In this document: piece after piece, positions 1 through 5,172 of the stretch
Layout: each line of letters begins with the position of its first letter
Numbering within the stretch: position 1 is the stretch's first letter
Notes under the pieces: generated by a model
What the model was told of the DNA's origin: nothing
Databases searched by the model: none
Seen by the model: the letters and a program-made list of their open reading frames with translations, nothing else
Assembly (NCBI GenBank): GCA_000432515.1
Contig: HF996017.1
Location: forward strand, 4,988 to 10,159
DNA from: Bacteroides sp. CAG:545
Lineage (GTDB): Bacteria > Bacteroidota > Bacteroidia > Bacteroidales > UBA932
Length of the DNA stretch: 5,172 nt
Reading direction: 5' to 3'
Translations under genes and position numbers: made by a program

Positions 1-2
1 TT

Positions 3-1442
3 TCTTTCCTTTCAGTCAATACCTACGAGACTGTGGTGGTGCCTATCCTTTCCGATTTCACGCCGGAAAGCGTAAACCATCTGGTGGACCATTCGGAGAG
101 CCTGATGCTCTTCACCGACAACGACATCTGGGCGAAACTCGACAAATCCAAGATGCCATTGGTGAAGGCAGTAGTCAGTGTCAATGATTTCACTCTCCTC
201 TATGCTGACAATGATGATGTGAAAAAGGCCTATGCGGCTATATCAGAGACTTTCGCCTCACGTTATCCTATGGGATTCACCGGAGAGAATGTCACATACA
301 ATACTGACAACTGGGATGACCTCGACATCATCAACTACACATCCGGCACGACAAGCGCGCCTAAGGGCGTGATGCTGACATACAAGGCATTGAGCGCTAC
401 CATCGACTTCGGCCAGAGATATATTCCGTCATCAGACAAATTCACGATGGTGTCAATGCTGCCGATGGCCCACATGTACGGACTGGTATATGAATTCCTG
501 TACCCTCTGTGCAACGGAACGAGCATCACATTCCTCGGCAAGACCCCGTCACCGTCACTGCTGCTTTCGGCTATGCACGATGTGAAGCCGTATCTTCTCA
601 TTACCGTGCCTCTCGTGATGGAGAAAGTGTTCAAGAGCGCCATAAAACCGGTACTTGACAAGCCGGTGATGAAAGTACTGACAAGGATCCCGGGAATCAA
701 TTCATTGATATTCAAGAAAATCAGAGAAAAACTCCTGAGTGCCCTCGGCGGAAATCTCCAGATGATCATCATGGGCGGCGCACCTCTCAACCCTGAGGTG
801 GAGAAATGGTTCAAGAAAATCGGCCTTCCTTATACTGTAGGTTACGGTATGACCGAGGCAGCTCCGCTTCTCGCTTACGAACCGTGCACATCGTATGTTC
901 CGGGCTCTTGCGGAAGGTCAGTGGACTGCGCCATTGTCCGCATTGACTCTGAAGACCCTCAGCACGTGGTGGGTGAGATTCAGGCGAAAGGTGACAATGT
1001 CTGCATCGGCTATTACAAGAATCCTGAGGCGACTGCAGCTGCATTTACTGAGGACGGCTTCCTCAAGACCGGCGACCTCGGCATCATCGACGCTCACGGC
1101 AATATCTTCATCAGAGGCCGCAGCAAGAGCATGATTCTCAGCGCAAACGGCCAGAATATCTACCCTGAGGAAGTTGAGGCTGTGGTGAACAATCAGGACT
1201 ATGTGGTAGAGTCCGTAGTCGTGGACAGGGCCGGCAAACTCGTTGCTCTTGTCTATCTCGACGCTGATGCCATGAAGAAGGCAGGACTCGACGAAGAAAC
1301 TGTCGCTGATCTGCATGAGACTATAAGGATCAATGCGAACAAGGCATTGCCGTCCTACAGTCAGCTCCAGAAAGTGGAAGTCGTGGACAAGCCTTTCGAG
1401 AAAACTCCTAAGATGAGCATCAAGCGCTTCATGTACAAATAG
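3..1442 (+). CDS. Long-chain-type acyl-CoA synthetase (AMP-forming ligase), 5'-truncated by window edge
   Basis: Member of the ANL adenylating superfamily. It would activate a fatty acid with ATP to an acyl-AMP and then transfer the acyl group to CoA, in the cytoplasm or at the inner membrane. The frame is open to the left edge: codons before the first GTG (33) read SFLSVNTYET and run into the conserved 'VVVPILSDFTPESVNHL' segment, so GTG 33 is not the real start and roughly 70-90 N-terminal residues are probably missing. Numbering from GTG 33: P-loop YTSGTTSAPKGV at 102-113, LPMAHMYG at 143-150, GYGMTE at 270-275, TGDLG with the ribose-binding Asp at 346-350, hinge region IRGRSKSMILS at 360-370, and NIYPEEVE at 375-382. 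The C-terminal A10 segment reads KTPKMSIKR (457-465), with Ser462 where the catalytic Lys is usual. Family is certain; chain-length preference cannot be read. It ends in TAG, 71 nt before the next gene. Confidence 0.93.
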   Translation, partial: SFLSVNTYETVVVPILSDFTPESVNHLVDHSESLMLFTDNDIWAKLDKSKMPLVKAVVSVNDFTLLYADNDDVKKAYAAISETFASRYPMGFTGENVTYNTDNWDDLDIINYTSGTTSAPKGVMLTYKALSATIDFGQRYIPSSDKFTMVSMLPMAHMYGLVYEFLYPLCNGTSITFLGKTPSPSLLLSAMHDVKPYLLITVPLVMEKVFKSAIKPVLDKPVMKVLTRIPGINSLIFKKIREKLLSALGGNLQMIIMGGAPLNPEVEKWFKKIGLPYTVGYGMTEAAPLLAYEPCTSYVPGSCGRSVDCAIVRIDSEDPQHVVGEIQAKGDNVCIGYYKNPEATAAAFTEDGFLKTGDLGIIDAHGNIFIRGRSKSMILSANGQNIYPEEVEAVVNNQDYVVESVVVDRAGKLVALVYLDADAMKKAGLDEETVADLHETIRINANKALPSYSQLQKVEVVDKPFEKTPKMSIKRFMYK

Positions 1443-1478
1443 TTGTTTTTTGTGCAACGTATATGATTTTTTCTGCAT

Positions 1479-1506
1479 CTAACATTTGTTGACTACTAAC
1501 AGTTGA
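1479..1506. repeat. Two imperfect direct repeats CTAACA-(TTT)-GTTGA before the barrel gene
   Basis: CTAACA at 1479-1484 is followed after TTT by GTTGA (1488-1492). CTAACA at 1496-1501 is followed directly by GTTGA (1502-1506). The repeats start 17 bp apart and end 7 nt before the ATG at 1514. AACATTTG (1481-1488) also matches the Bacteroides -7 element TAnnTTTG except at its first base, but no TTTG lies 19-21 bp upstream, so a promoter is not well supported. This could be an operator or chance. No intrinsic terminator is visible in the 71-nt gap, so read-through from the synthetase gene is possible. Confidence 0.35.
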
Positions 1507-1513
1507 GTGAATT

Positions 1514-2143
1514 ATGAACTGGAAGAAATTGATTGTACTTGCACTTCTTGCATTCTTTTTCCATCAGAACGCAGATGCGTTCCGTCCACAGAAACCGTTC
1601 AAGACGGACATCTCCTTTTCGGCCGCATTCATTGCCGAGAGCAATGTTCTCCGAGACCGTTTTATGGGCGGGTATCTGTCGTATGATGATGACTTCTATC
1701 GTGGCTATTCCCCTGACGTGGAACACCTGTATGCTGAATATCTTCAGTTGCCGGCTGCTGCTGACGGGGATCCGATGTTCTCCTTGCGGGCTGATTTCAA
1801 GGTACTCGAATGGCTTTGTGTAGGTGTGGATTTTTCATATCAGCACATTTGGGGCACAGTCTATAAGGGATTCAACCGCTATCCGGAACGGAAGGTAAAG
1901 GGAAACGTGTATTATGTGATGCCGGAAGTCAGGTTCGACTACCTGAGGACGAGGCTTTCCACATTGTCCTCTTCCTGCAGTCTCGGACTTGGAATCTATG
2001 ACGGGTTCAAGAAGAAAGTCTATGCGGACTTCCAGTTGAGGCCCATCACTTATTCGATAGGTACCGTGGTTTACGGTAAAGTAGGCGTGACGGTCGGTAC
2101 TCTTATGAATGGTTTGGAATTTGGTGCAGGTGTAAGGTTCTAA
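1514..2143 (+). CDS. Small exported outer-membrane beta-barrel-like protein, unknown function
   Basis: A 209-aa protein. Residues 1-22 form a clear Sec signal peptide: MNWKK, a hydrophobic core LIVLALLAFFF, then Ala-Asp-Ala (20-22) as a likely signal peptidase I site. The mature part alternates polar and hydrophobic/aromatic residues in stretches suited to transmembrane beta strands, for example 88-110 (FSLRADFKVLEWLCVGVDFSYQ), 130-145, 154-165, 168-182 and 184-196. The chain ends in GAGVRF with a terminal Phe, the usual outer-membrane barrel signature. About eight strands would fit this length. The hydrophilic stretch 44-85 (acidic, Tyr-rich) may be a loop. I do not recognise a named family; it resembles small Bacteroidales outer-membrane proteins. 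ATG 1514 is chosen because the signal peptide starts there; its upstream region has only weak Shine-Dalgarno character. It is 13 nt from the next gene and very likely co-transcribed with it. Confidence 0.82.
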   Translation: MNWKKLIVLALLAFFFHQNADAFRPQKPFKTDISFSAAFIAESNVLRDRFMGGYLSYDDDFYRGYSPDVEHLYAEYLQLPAAADGDPMFSLRADFKVLEWLCVGVDFSYQHIWGTVYKGFNRYPERKVKGNVYYVMPEVRFDYLRTRLSTLSSSCSLGLGIYDGFKKKVYADFQLRPITYSIGTVVYGKVGVTVGTLMNGLEFGAGVRF

Positions 2144-2150
2144 AGGAGGT
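2141..2150 (+). promoter_or_regulatory. Perfect Shine-Dalgarno overlapping the upstream stop codon
   Basis: TAAAGGAGGT begins with the TAA stop (2141-2143) of the barrel gene. AAAGGAGGT (2142-2150) is complementary over 9 nt to the usual 16S rRNA 3' tail (ACCTCCTTT). GGAGG is 7 nt from ATG 2157, an ideal spacing. This fixes the start of the downstream gene and suggests stop/restart coupling. It is notable because Bacteroidota genes mostly lack such sites. Confidence 0.85.
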
Positions 2151-2156
2151 AATGCT

Positions 2157-2840
2157 ATGAAAATTAAAGTATTGATGGCGTTGGCCGTTTTGCCGCTTTT
2201 GGCTTTCGAATGTTGTGACGACACAGATACCTGGCAGTTCCGTTGCCAGCGGGGAAGTGAATTCACGCTTTATCCGCAGGACGTTCTCGATGAAGTGATA
2301 GGGGAGTCTCTGATGTCGCTGAATTTTGTCCAGAGCGTAATAGATTCGCACAATGGCAATCCTTCCCTCGGCATACACTCCGTCAAGGACGGGACCGGAT
2401 GGGAGTATCTGGTGGAAAACAGGATCGAAAAAAGCGATACCATCTGGTTTGATGCCAGAAGAAGAATGAGGATGCGCCGTTCGCAGCCCGGCAACAAATG
2501 GATCGTGACGCGAAAGGATGATTACGGTTACAATGATCAGCTGTATTCATTTGAACTGAAGGCGGAACGCTGTGACAAGGACGTTGACGGTGCTCTCAAG
2601 TATCCGTGGCTTGTTACTGTCGAAGGCAGCCGTACCGAGGACTCGGATTATTCAATGACCTATTCAGTGCCGGCTCCAATGAAAGTCAGATGGGGCAACA
2701 TGCTTACTTTCAGCAGCGAAGATATCATGCCGGAAGGCAAACTGCTCATCTCTTTTTACAAGGAAGGCAAGAAAATCGACTGGATAAATGCTGACTATGC
2801 AGCAGACGGAACAAAGTACGAGACTTCATTGAACAATTAG
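2157..2840 (+). CDS. Secreted, probable lipoprotein of unknown function
   Basis: A 227-aa protein with a short signal peptide (MKIK, then LMALAVLPLLAF). Cys19 and Cys20 follow, then DDTDTW. Cys followed by Asp residues resembles Bacteroidota surface-lipoprotein export signals, but the residues before Cys (A-F-E, or F-E-C) do not fit the usual lipobox L-A/S-G/A-C, so lipidation is inferred, not shown. The mature part mixes charged and aromatic residues: an acidic segment 41-63 (DVLDEVIGESLMSL), a basic cluster RRRMRMRR at 101-108, and probable beta-rich segments 115-160 and 176-212. Two further cysteines are at 30 and 139. I recognise no catalytic motif or named domain. ATG 2157 is fixed by the perfect Shine-Dalgarno. 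Its pairing with a barrel protein suggests an envelope role, perhaps a partner of that barrel, but this is inference. It ends in TAG 178 nt before htpG. Confidence 0.8.
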   Translation: MKIKVLMALAVLPLLAFECCDDTDTWQFRCQRGSEFTLYPQDVLDEVIGESLMSLNFVQSVIDSHNGNPSLGIHSVKDGTGWEYLVENRIEKSDTIWFDARRRMRMRRSQPGNKWIVTRKDDYGYNDQLYSFELKAERCDKDVDGALKYPWLVTVEGSRTEDSDYSMTYSVPAPMKVRWGNMLTFSSEDIMPEGKLLISFYKEGKKIDWINADYAADGTKYETSLNN

Positions 2841-2865
2841 AAACTGCGTTGCCGTCAATGAACAA

Positions 2866-2906
2866 TGTCGTGAGCTCCGAATCATGACTGACAATTTGTC
2901 ACGACA
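2866..2906. repeat. 8-bp inverted repeat plus 13-bp palindrome upstream of htpG
   Basis: TGTCGTGA (2866-2873) is exactly complementary in reverse to TCACGACA (2899-2906), with 25 nt between. Nested against its right arm is TGACAATTTGTCA (2889-2901), a perfect palindrome with 6-bp arms around a central T. The pieces share a GTC/GAC core (2867, 2890, 2898, 2903), so several regulator half-sites or alternative RNA stem-loops are possible. No T-run follows, so it is not an intrinsic terminator. Confidence 0.6.
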
Positions 2907-2929
2907 ATCACATTGGAACATTATTTGAC
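2895..2929 (+). promoter_or_regulatory. Candidate htpG promoter (two readings)
   Basis: Reading 1 is the Bacteroides primary-sigma type: TTTG (2895-2898) as -33, 21 bp, then ATTATTTG (2920-2927), matching TAnnTTTG at 4 of 6 fixed positions. Reading 2 is sigma-54-like: TGGAAC-N5-TTGA, with GG (2915-2916) exactly 10 nt from GA (2927-2928) where the rule is GG-N10-GC. Both would start RNA at about 2932-2940, just before or at the terminator hairpin. Neither is a full match. The palindrome at 2889-2901 overlaps the -33 of reading 1, as an operator would. Confidence 0.35.
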
Positions 2930-2936
2930 CTTTCAT

Positions 2937-2966
2937 AGACCGTCCGGTATGCCGGGCGGTTTTTTT
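2937..2966 (+). terminator. Strong intrinsic terminator between the lipoprotein gene and htpG
   Basis: CCGTCCGG (2940-2947) pairs with CCGGGCGG (2952-2959) over 8 bp with one G-U pair. The loop is TATG, and seven T follow (2960-2966). Outer pairs at 2937-2939 with the first T residues extend the stem. It most simply ends the barrel/lipoprotein transcript, about 100 nt after the stop codon. It also lies 52 nt upstream of the htpG start, so it could sit in an htpG leader if the promoter is at 2895-2929. Confidence 0.88.
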
Positions 2967-2999
2967 GTTGTGCCGCCGCATTGACCGGAAAACATTGAA

Positions 3000-3018
3000 A
3001 TTTAAAATATAAAATATC
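3000..3018 (+). promoter_or_regulatory. A/T-rich, Shine-Dalgarno-free start region of htpG
   Basis: The 19 nt before ATG 3019 are nearly all A and T and hold no purine-rich Shine-Dalgarno. This is the common Bacteroidota initiation style and contrasts with the perfect site 860 nt upstream. TTGACC (2981-2986) and TAAAAT (3003-3008), 16 bp apart, resemble an E. coli-type promoter, but that consensus is not used by the Bacteroidota housekeeping sigma factor, so I give it little weight. Confidence 0.45.
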
Positions 3019-5067
3019 ATGGCAGAGATTAAAGGTAAAATCGGTGTCACTACGGAAAACATCTTTCCGGTGATCAAACAGTTCTTGTATTCGGATCACG
3101 AGATATTCCTCAGAGAGCTTGTAGCCAATGCTGTGGATGCCACAGAGAAAATCAAGGCACTTGCTTCTTCCGGTGACTTCAAAGGTGTGCTCGGAGAACT
3201 TTCAGTCAGAATCGAACTCGATGAGGACAAGAAGGTGCTCAAAGTCATTGACCGTGGTATCGGTATGACCGAAGAAGAAATCGACAAATACATAAACCAG
3301 ATCGCGTTCTCTTCAGCAGGAGAGTTCCTGGAGAAATATAAGGACCAGATCGGCAACATCATCGGCCATTTCGGCCTCGGATTCTATTCCGCATTCATGG
3401 TTTCCAAGAAGGTGACCATCGAGTCATTGTCCTGGAAAGAGGGTGCGAAACCGGTCATGTGGTCTTGTGACGGCAGTCCTGAGTATGAAATGTCAGAGTG
3501 CGACAAGAATGACAGGGGTACTGTCATAACATTGTATCTGGATGACGATTCTTCAGAGTATGCCGCAAAGGGCAAAATCGAGCAGCTGCTGAACAAATAC
3601 TGCAAGTTCATGCCGTTCCCGGTCGTATTCGGCAAGGAGCAGGAGTGGAAAGACGGCAAATATGTCGATACTGACAAGGACAAGGTCATAAACAGCGTGG
3701 AGCCTCTGTGGACACGCAAGCCGTCAGAGCTCAAGGAGGAAGACTACATGAACTTCTACAAGGCCCTGTATCCGACTTATGAGGAGCCTCTGTTCTATAT
3801 CCATCTGAATGTGGACTTCCCATTCCATCTGACAGGTATCCTTTATTTCCCTAAGATCAAGGAGAGAATGGCGATCGAGAAGAACAAGATTCAGCTCTAT
3901 TGCAACCAGATGTTCGTGACCGACCACGTGGATGATATTGTCCCGGACTTCCTGACACTGCTTCATGGTGTGATCGACTCTCCGGACATTCCGCTGAACG
4001 TCTCCAGAAGCTACCTGCAGAGCGATTCCAATGTGAAGAAGATTTCCGGCTACATCACCAAGAAGGTGGCTGACAGGCTGGAAGAGATCTTCAACAATGA
4101 GCGCAAGTCGCTGGAGGAGAAATGGGACAACCTCAAGCTCTTCATCGAATACGGTATGTTGTCAGACGAAAAGTTCTGCGAAAGGGCTATGAAATTCGCT
4201 CTCCTGAAGAATACTGACGGCAAGTTCTTCAGCCTGGAAGAGTACCGCAAGGCTATCGAAGGCTCACAGACAGACAAGGACAAGAAGGTAGTTTATCTGT
4301 ATGCTACTGACACTGATGCCCAGTACACCTTCATCGAGGGAGCCAAGAATAAGGGTTACGACGTGCTGCTGATGGACTGCGAGCTGGATTCACACTTCGT
4401 AAGCCTGCTCGAGAGACAGATTCCTGACTGCAGGTTCTGCCGCGTGGACTCAGATGCCATAGACAATCTTATCCCTAAGGAAGACAGGACCAGGCCTGAG
4501 TTCAGCGAGGCTGAGAAGAATGACATTTCCGACCTGTTCAAGGCTGTGCTGCCTAAGGGCTACGAGTATATCGTGACGGCAGACAATCTCGGCAAGACCG
4601 GCGAGCCTATCCTCATCACACAGAACGAGTTCATGCGCCGTTACCGCGAGATGAGTTCATTGGGCGGAGGAATGAATTTCTACGGGCAGTTGCCGGTATC
4701 GTACAATATAACTGTCAATGCTGAGAATCCGCTCATTGAGAAGATTCTTGAGGCCGAGAAGGCACAGGTTAAGCCTTTGGAAGTCGTGGCAGATGCTGAT
4801 CCTGAAATCGTAAAGGCAGGTGAGGCCAAGGATGCTACAGATGAGCAGAAGAAGGCTGCCGATGATGCCAAAAATGCCGCACGCGAGGCCAAGGATGCTG
4901 CTTACTCAGTACATAAGGCTGATATCGAGGCGTTTGCATCAAAGAATGAAGTGCTCCAGCAGATTGCTGACTTGGCGCTTCTTGCCAATGGTCTGCTTAA
5001 GGGCAAGGCTCTGAGCGAGTTCATCGCGCGCAGCCAGAAGGTAGTAAGCGACGCATATTTGAAATAA
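3019..5067 (+). CDS. htpG: Molecular chaperone HtpG (bacterial Hsp90)
   Basis: An ATP-dependent cytosolic chaperone that works as a homodimer on non-native client proteins, normally with the DnaK system. The 682 aa match the long Bacteroidales form (E. coli HtpG is 624 aa). The N-terminal GHKL ATPase domain spans about 1-210: E33-L-V-A-N37-A-V-D40 holds the catalytic Glu and Mg-binding Asn, D78-R-G-I-G82 contacts adenine, and GHFGLGFYSAFMV (116-128) forms the lid/phosphate loop. The middle domain spans about 225-500, with the ATP-sensing Arg330 in PLNVSRSYLQSD. The C-terminal dimerisation domain covers the rest and carries an Ala/Lys/Asp-rich stretch at about 592-636. All expected catalytic residues are present, so the gene looks intact and functional. 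Oddity: Cys454, His459, Cys471 and Cys474 cluster near the middle/C-terminal boundary. ATG 3019 gives the conserved N-terminus. It is flanked by terminators on both sides, so it is probably monocistronic. Confidence 0.98.
   Translation: MAEIKGKIGVTTENIFPVIKQFLYSDHEIFLRELVANAVDATEKIKALASSGDFKGVLGELSVRIELDEDKKVLKVIDRGIGMTEEEIDKYINQIAFSSAGEFLEKYKDQIGNIIGHFGLGFYSAFMVSKKVTIESLSWKEGAKPVMWSCDGSPEYEMSECDKNDRGTVITLYLDDDSSEYAAKGKIEQLLNKYCKFMPFPVVFGKEQEWKDGKYVDTDKDKVINSVEPLWTRKPSELKEEDYMNFYKALYPTYEEPLFYIHLNVDFPFHLTGILYFPKIKERMAIEKNKIQLYCNQMFVTDHVDDIVPDFLTLLHGVIDSPDIPLNVSRSYLQSDSNVKKISGYITKKVADRLEEIFNNERKSLEEKWDNLKLFIEYGMLSDEKFCERAMKFALLKNTDGKFFSLEEYRKAIEGSQTDKDKKVVYLYATDTDAQYTFIEGAKNKGYDVLLMDCELDSHFVSLLERQIPDCRFCRVDSDAIDNLIPKEDRTRPEFSEAEKNDISDLFKAVLPKGYEYIVTADNLGKTGEPILITQNEFMRRYREMSSLGGGMNFYGQLPVSYNITVNAENPLIEKILEAEKAQVKPLEVVADADPEIVKAGEAKDATDEQKKAADDAKNAAREAKDAAYSVHKADIEAFASKNEVLQQIADLALLANGLLKGKALSEFIARSQKVVSDAYLK
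4822..4899 (+). repeat. 15-bp direct repeat inside htpG (EAKDA motif, 21-residue spacing)
   Basis: GAGGCCAAGGATGCT occurs at 4822-4836 and again, identical, at 4885-4899. It encodes EAKDA at residues 602-606 and 623-627. The spacing is 21 residues, exactly three heptads, within an Ala/Lys/Asp/Glu-rich stretch that should be helical or a coiled coil. The reading frame is kept. An internal duplication is possible; biased composition alone is the alternative. Confidence 0.7.
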
Positions 5068-5072
5068 AGCGC

Positions 5073-5089
5073 AACTCTGGTAAAGAGTT
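5073..5089 (+). other. Small hairpin directly after htpG
   Basis: AACTCT (5073-5078) and AGAGTT (5084-5089) form a perfect 6-bp stem with loop GGTAA, 5 nt after the htpG stop codon. Only a few A/T bases follow, with no T-run, so it is not a terminator by itself. It may protect the mRNA 3' end together with the terminator just downstream. Confidence 0.5.
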
Positions 5090-5099
5090 ATAAACAAGG

Positions 5100-5137
5100 A
5101 AAGAGAGACTCCCGCATTGGCAGGAGCCTCTCTTTTT
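5100..5137 (+). terminator. Intrinsic terminator of htpG
   Basis: AAAGAGAG (5100-5107) pairs with CTCTCTTT (5128-5135). After one A-C mismatch, CTCC (5109-5112) pairs with GGAG (5123-5126), and two more inner pairs are possible. Five T (5133-5137) close the element. The A-run on the 5' side also gives a modest T-run on the opposite strand, so it could work in both directions. It lies 33 nt after the htpG stop. Confidence 0.9.
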
Positions 5138-5139
5138 AG

Positions 5140-5156
5140 GTTCGTCCAGCACGAAC
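5140..5156. repeat. Short perfect inverted repeat near the right edge
   Basis: GTTCGT (5140-5145) and ACGAAC (5151-5156) are exact inverted copies around CCAGC. It starts 3 nt after the T-run of the htpG terminator. No T-run follows it, and it does not fit a tRNA arm. It may be an operator or part of an element that continues beyond the window. Confidence 0.4.
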
Positions 5157-5172
5157 ATACTCTAATGGGTGC

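Noticed and set aside
33..35. GTG 33 as the true start of the synthetase
   Set aside because: The same frame is open to the window edge and the upstream codons continue the conserved family sequence; the protein would otherwise lack part of its N-terminal domain.
335..814. 159-codon open frame on the minus strand
   Set aside because: It is antisense to the P-loop and core motifs of the acyl-CoA synthetase and its translation resembles no protein family.
1442..1458. GTTG/CAAC hairpin as a terminator of the synthetase gene
   Set aside because: The stem has only 4 bp, and the T-run is in its loop rather than after it.
918..1478. 186-codon open frame on the minus strand over the synthetase gene
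   Set aside because: It lies entirely opposite a well-conserved coding sequence and its first codons only cover the 3' gap. It shows no domain, signal or start site, and is explained by the codon bias of the + strand gene.
2858..2887. Nine-codon open frame (MNNVVSSES) in the gap before htpG
   Set aside because: It has no ribosome binding site or coupling to htpG, and its length is expected by chance.
2981..3008. TTGACC-N16-TAAAAT as an htpG promoter
   Set aside because: It fits the E. coli sigma-70 pattern, but the Bacteroidota housekeeping sigma uses TTTG/TAnnTTTG, and the RNA would start only a few bases before ATG. Kept as a minor note only.
5139..5172. Possible tRNA arm at the right edge
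   Set aside because: The GTTCGT/ACGAAC stem has 6 bp and a 5-nt loop, unlike a T-arm (5 bp, 7-nt loop). No other tRNA arms are visible before the window ends.

Overview
This 5.2 kb window looks like ordinary chromosomal DNA from a member of the Bacteroidota, most likely a gut-type Bacteroidales. The grounds are the Bacteroidales-type HtpG (682 aa, 'TTENIFPVIKQFLYSDHEIFLRELV...' family), a C-terminal-Phe outer-membrane barrel protein, a lipoprotein-like protein with Asp residues just after its cysteines, and an A/T-rich, Shine-Dalgarno-free leader on htpG. All four genes are on the + strand. I see no transposase, integrase, CRISPR array, rRNA or convincing tRNA.

Layout. (1) 3-1442: the 3' part of an AMP-forming acyl-CoA synthetase, cut by the left window edge. 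(2) 1443-1513: a 71-nt gap with two imperfect CTAACA/GTTGA repeats and no visible terminator. (3) 1514-2143 and 2157-2840: a two-gene unit encoding a small exported beta-barrel-like protein and a secreted, probably lipid-anchored protein of unknown function. They are linked by an unusually perfect Shine-Dalgarno whose first bases are the stop codon of the first gene. (4) 2841-3018: a 178-nt region with GTC/GAC-type inverted repeats, a promoter-like segment and a strong intrinsic terminator. (5) 3019-5067: htpG (Hsp90). (6) 5068-5172: a small hairpin, a strong intrinsic terminator and a further short inverted repeat near the right edge.

Functionally, the synthetase activates fatty acids for lipid metabolism, the middle pair is probably an envelope unit, and HtpG is a cytosolic chaperone with its own terminator. 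Nothing shows that the three act in one pathway. The best candidates for something undescribed are the htpG upstream region, where a palindrome, two alternative promoter readings and a terminator hairpin overlap, and the uncharacterised barrel/lipoprotein pair. I do not see evidence for a new defence, mobile or RNA-guided system here.
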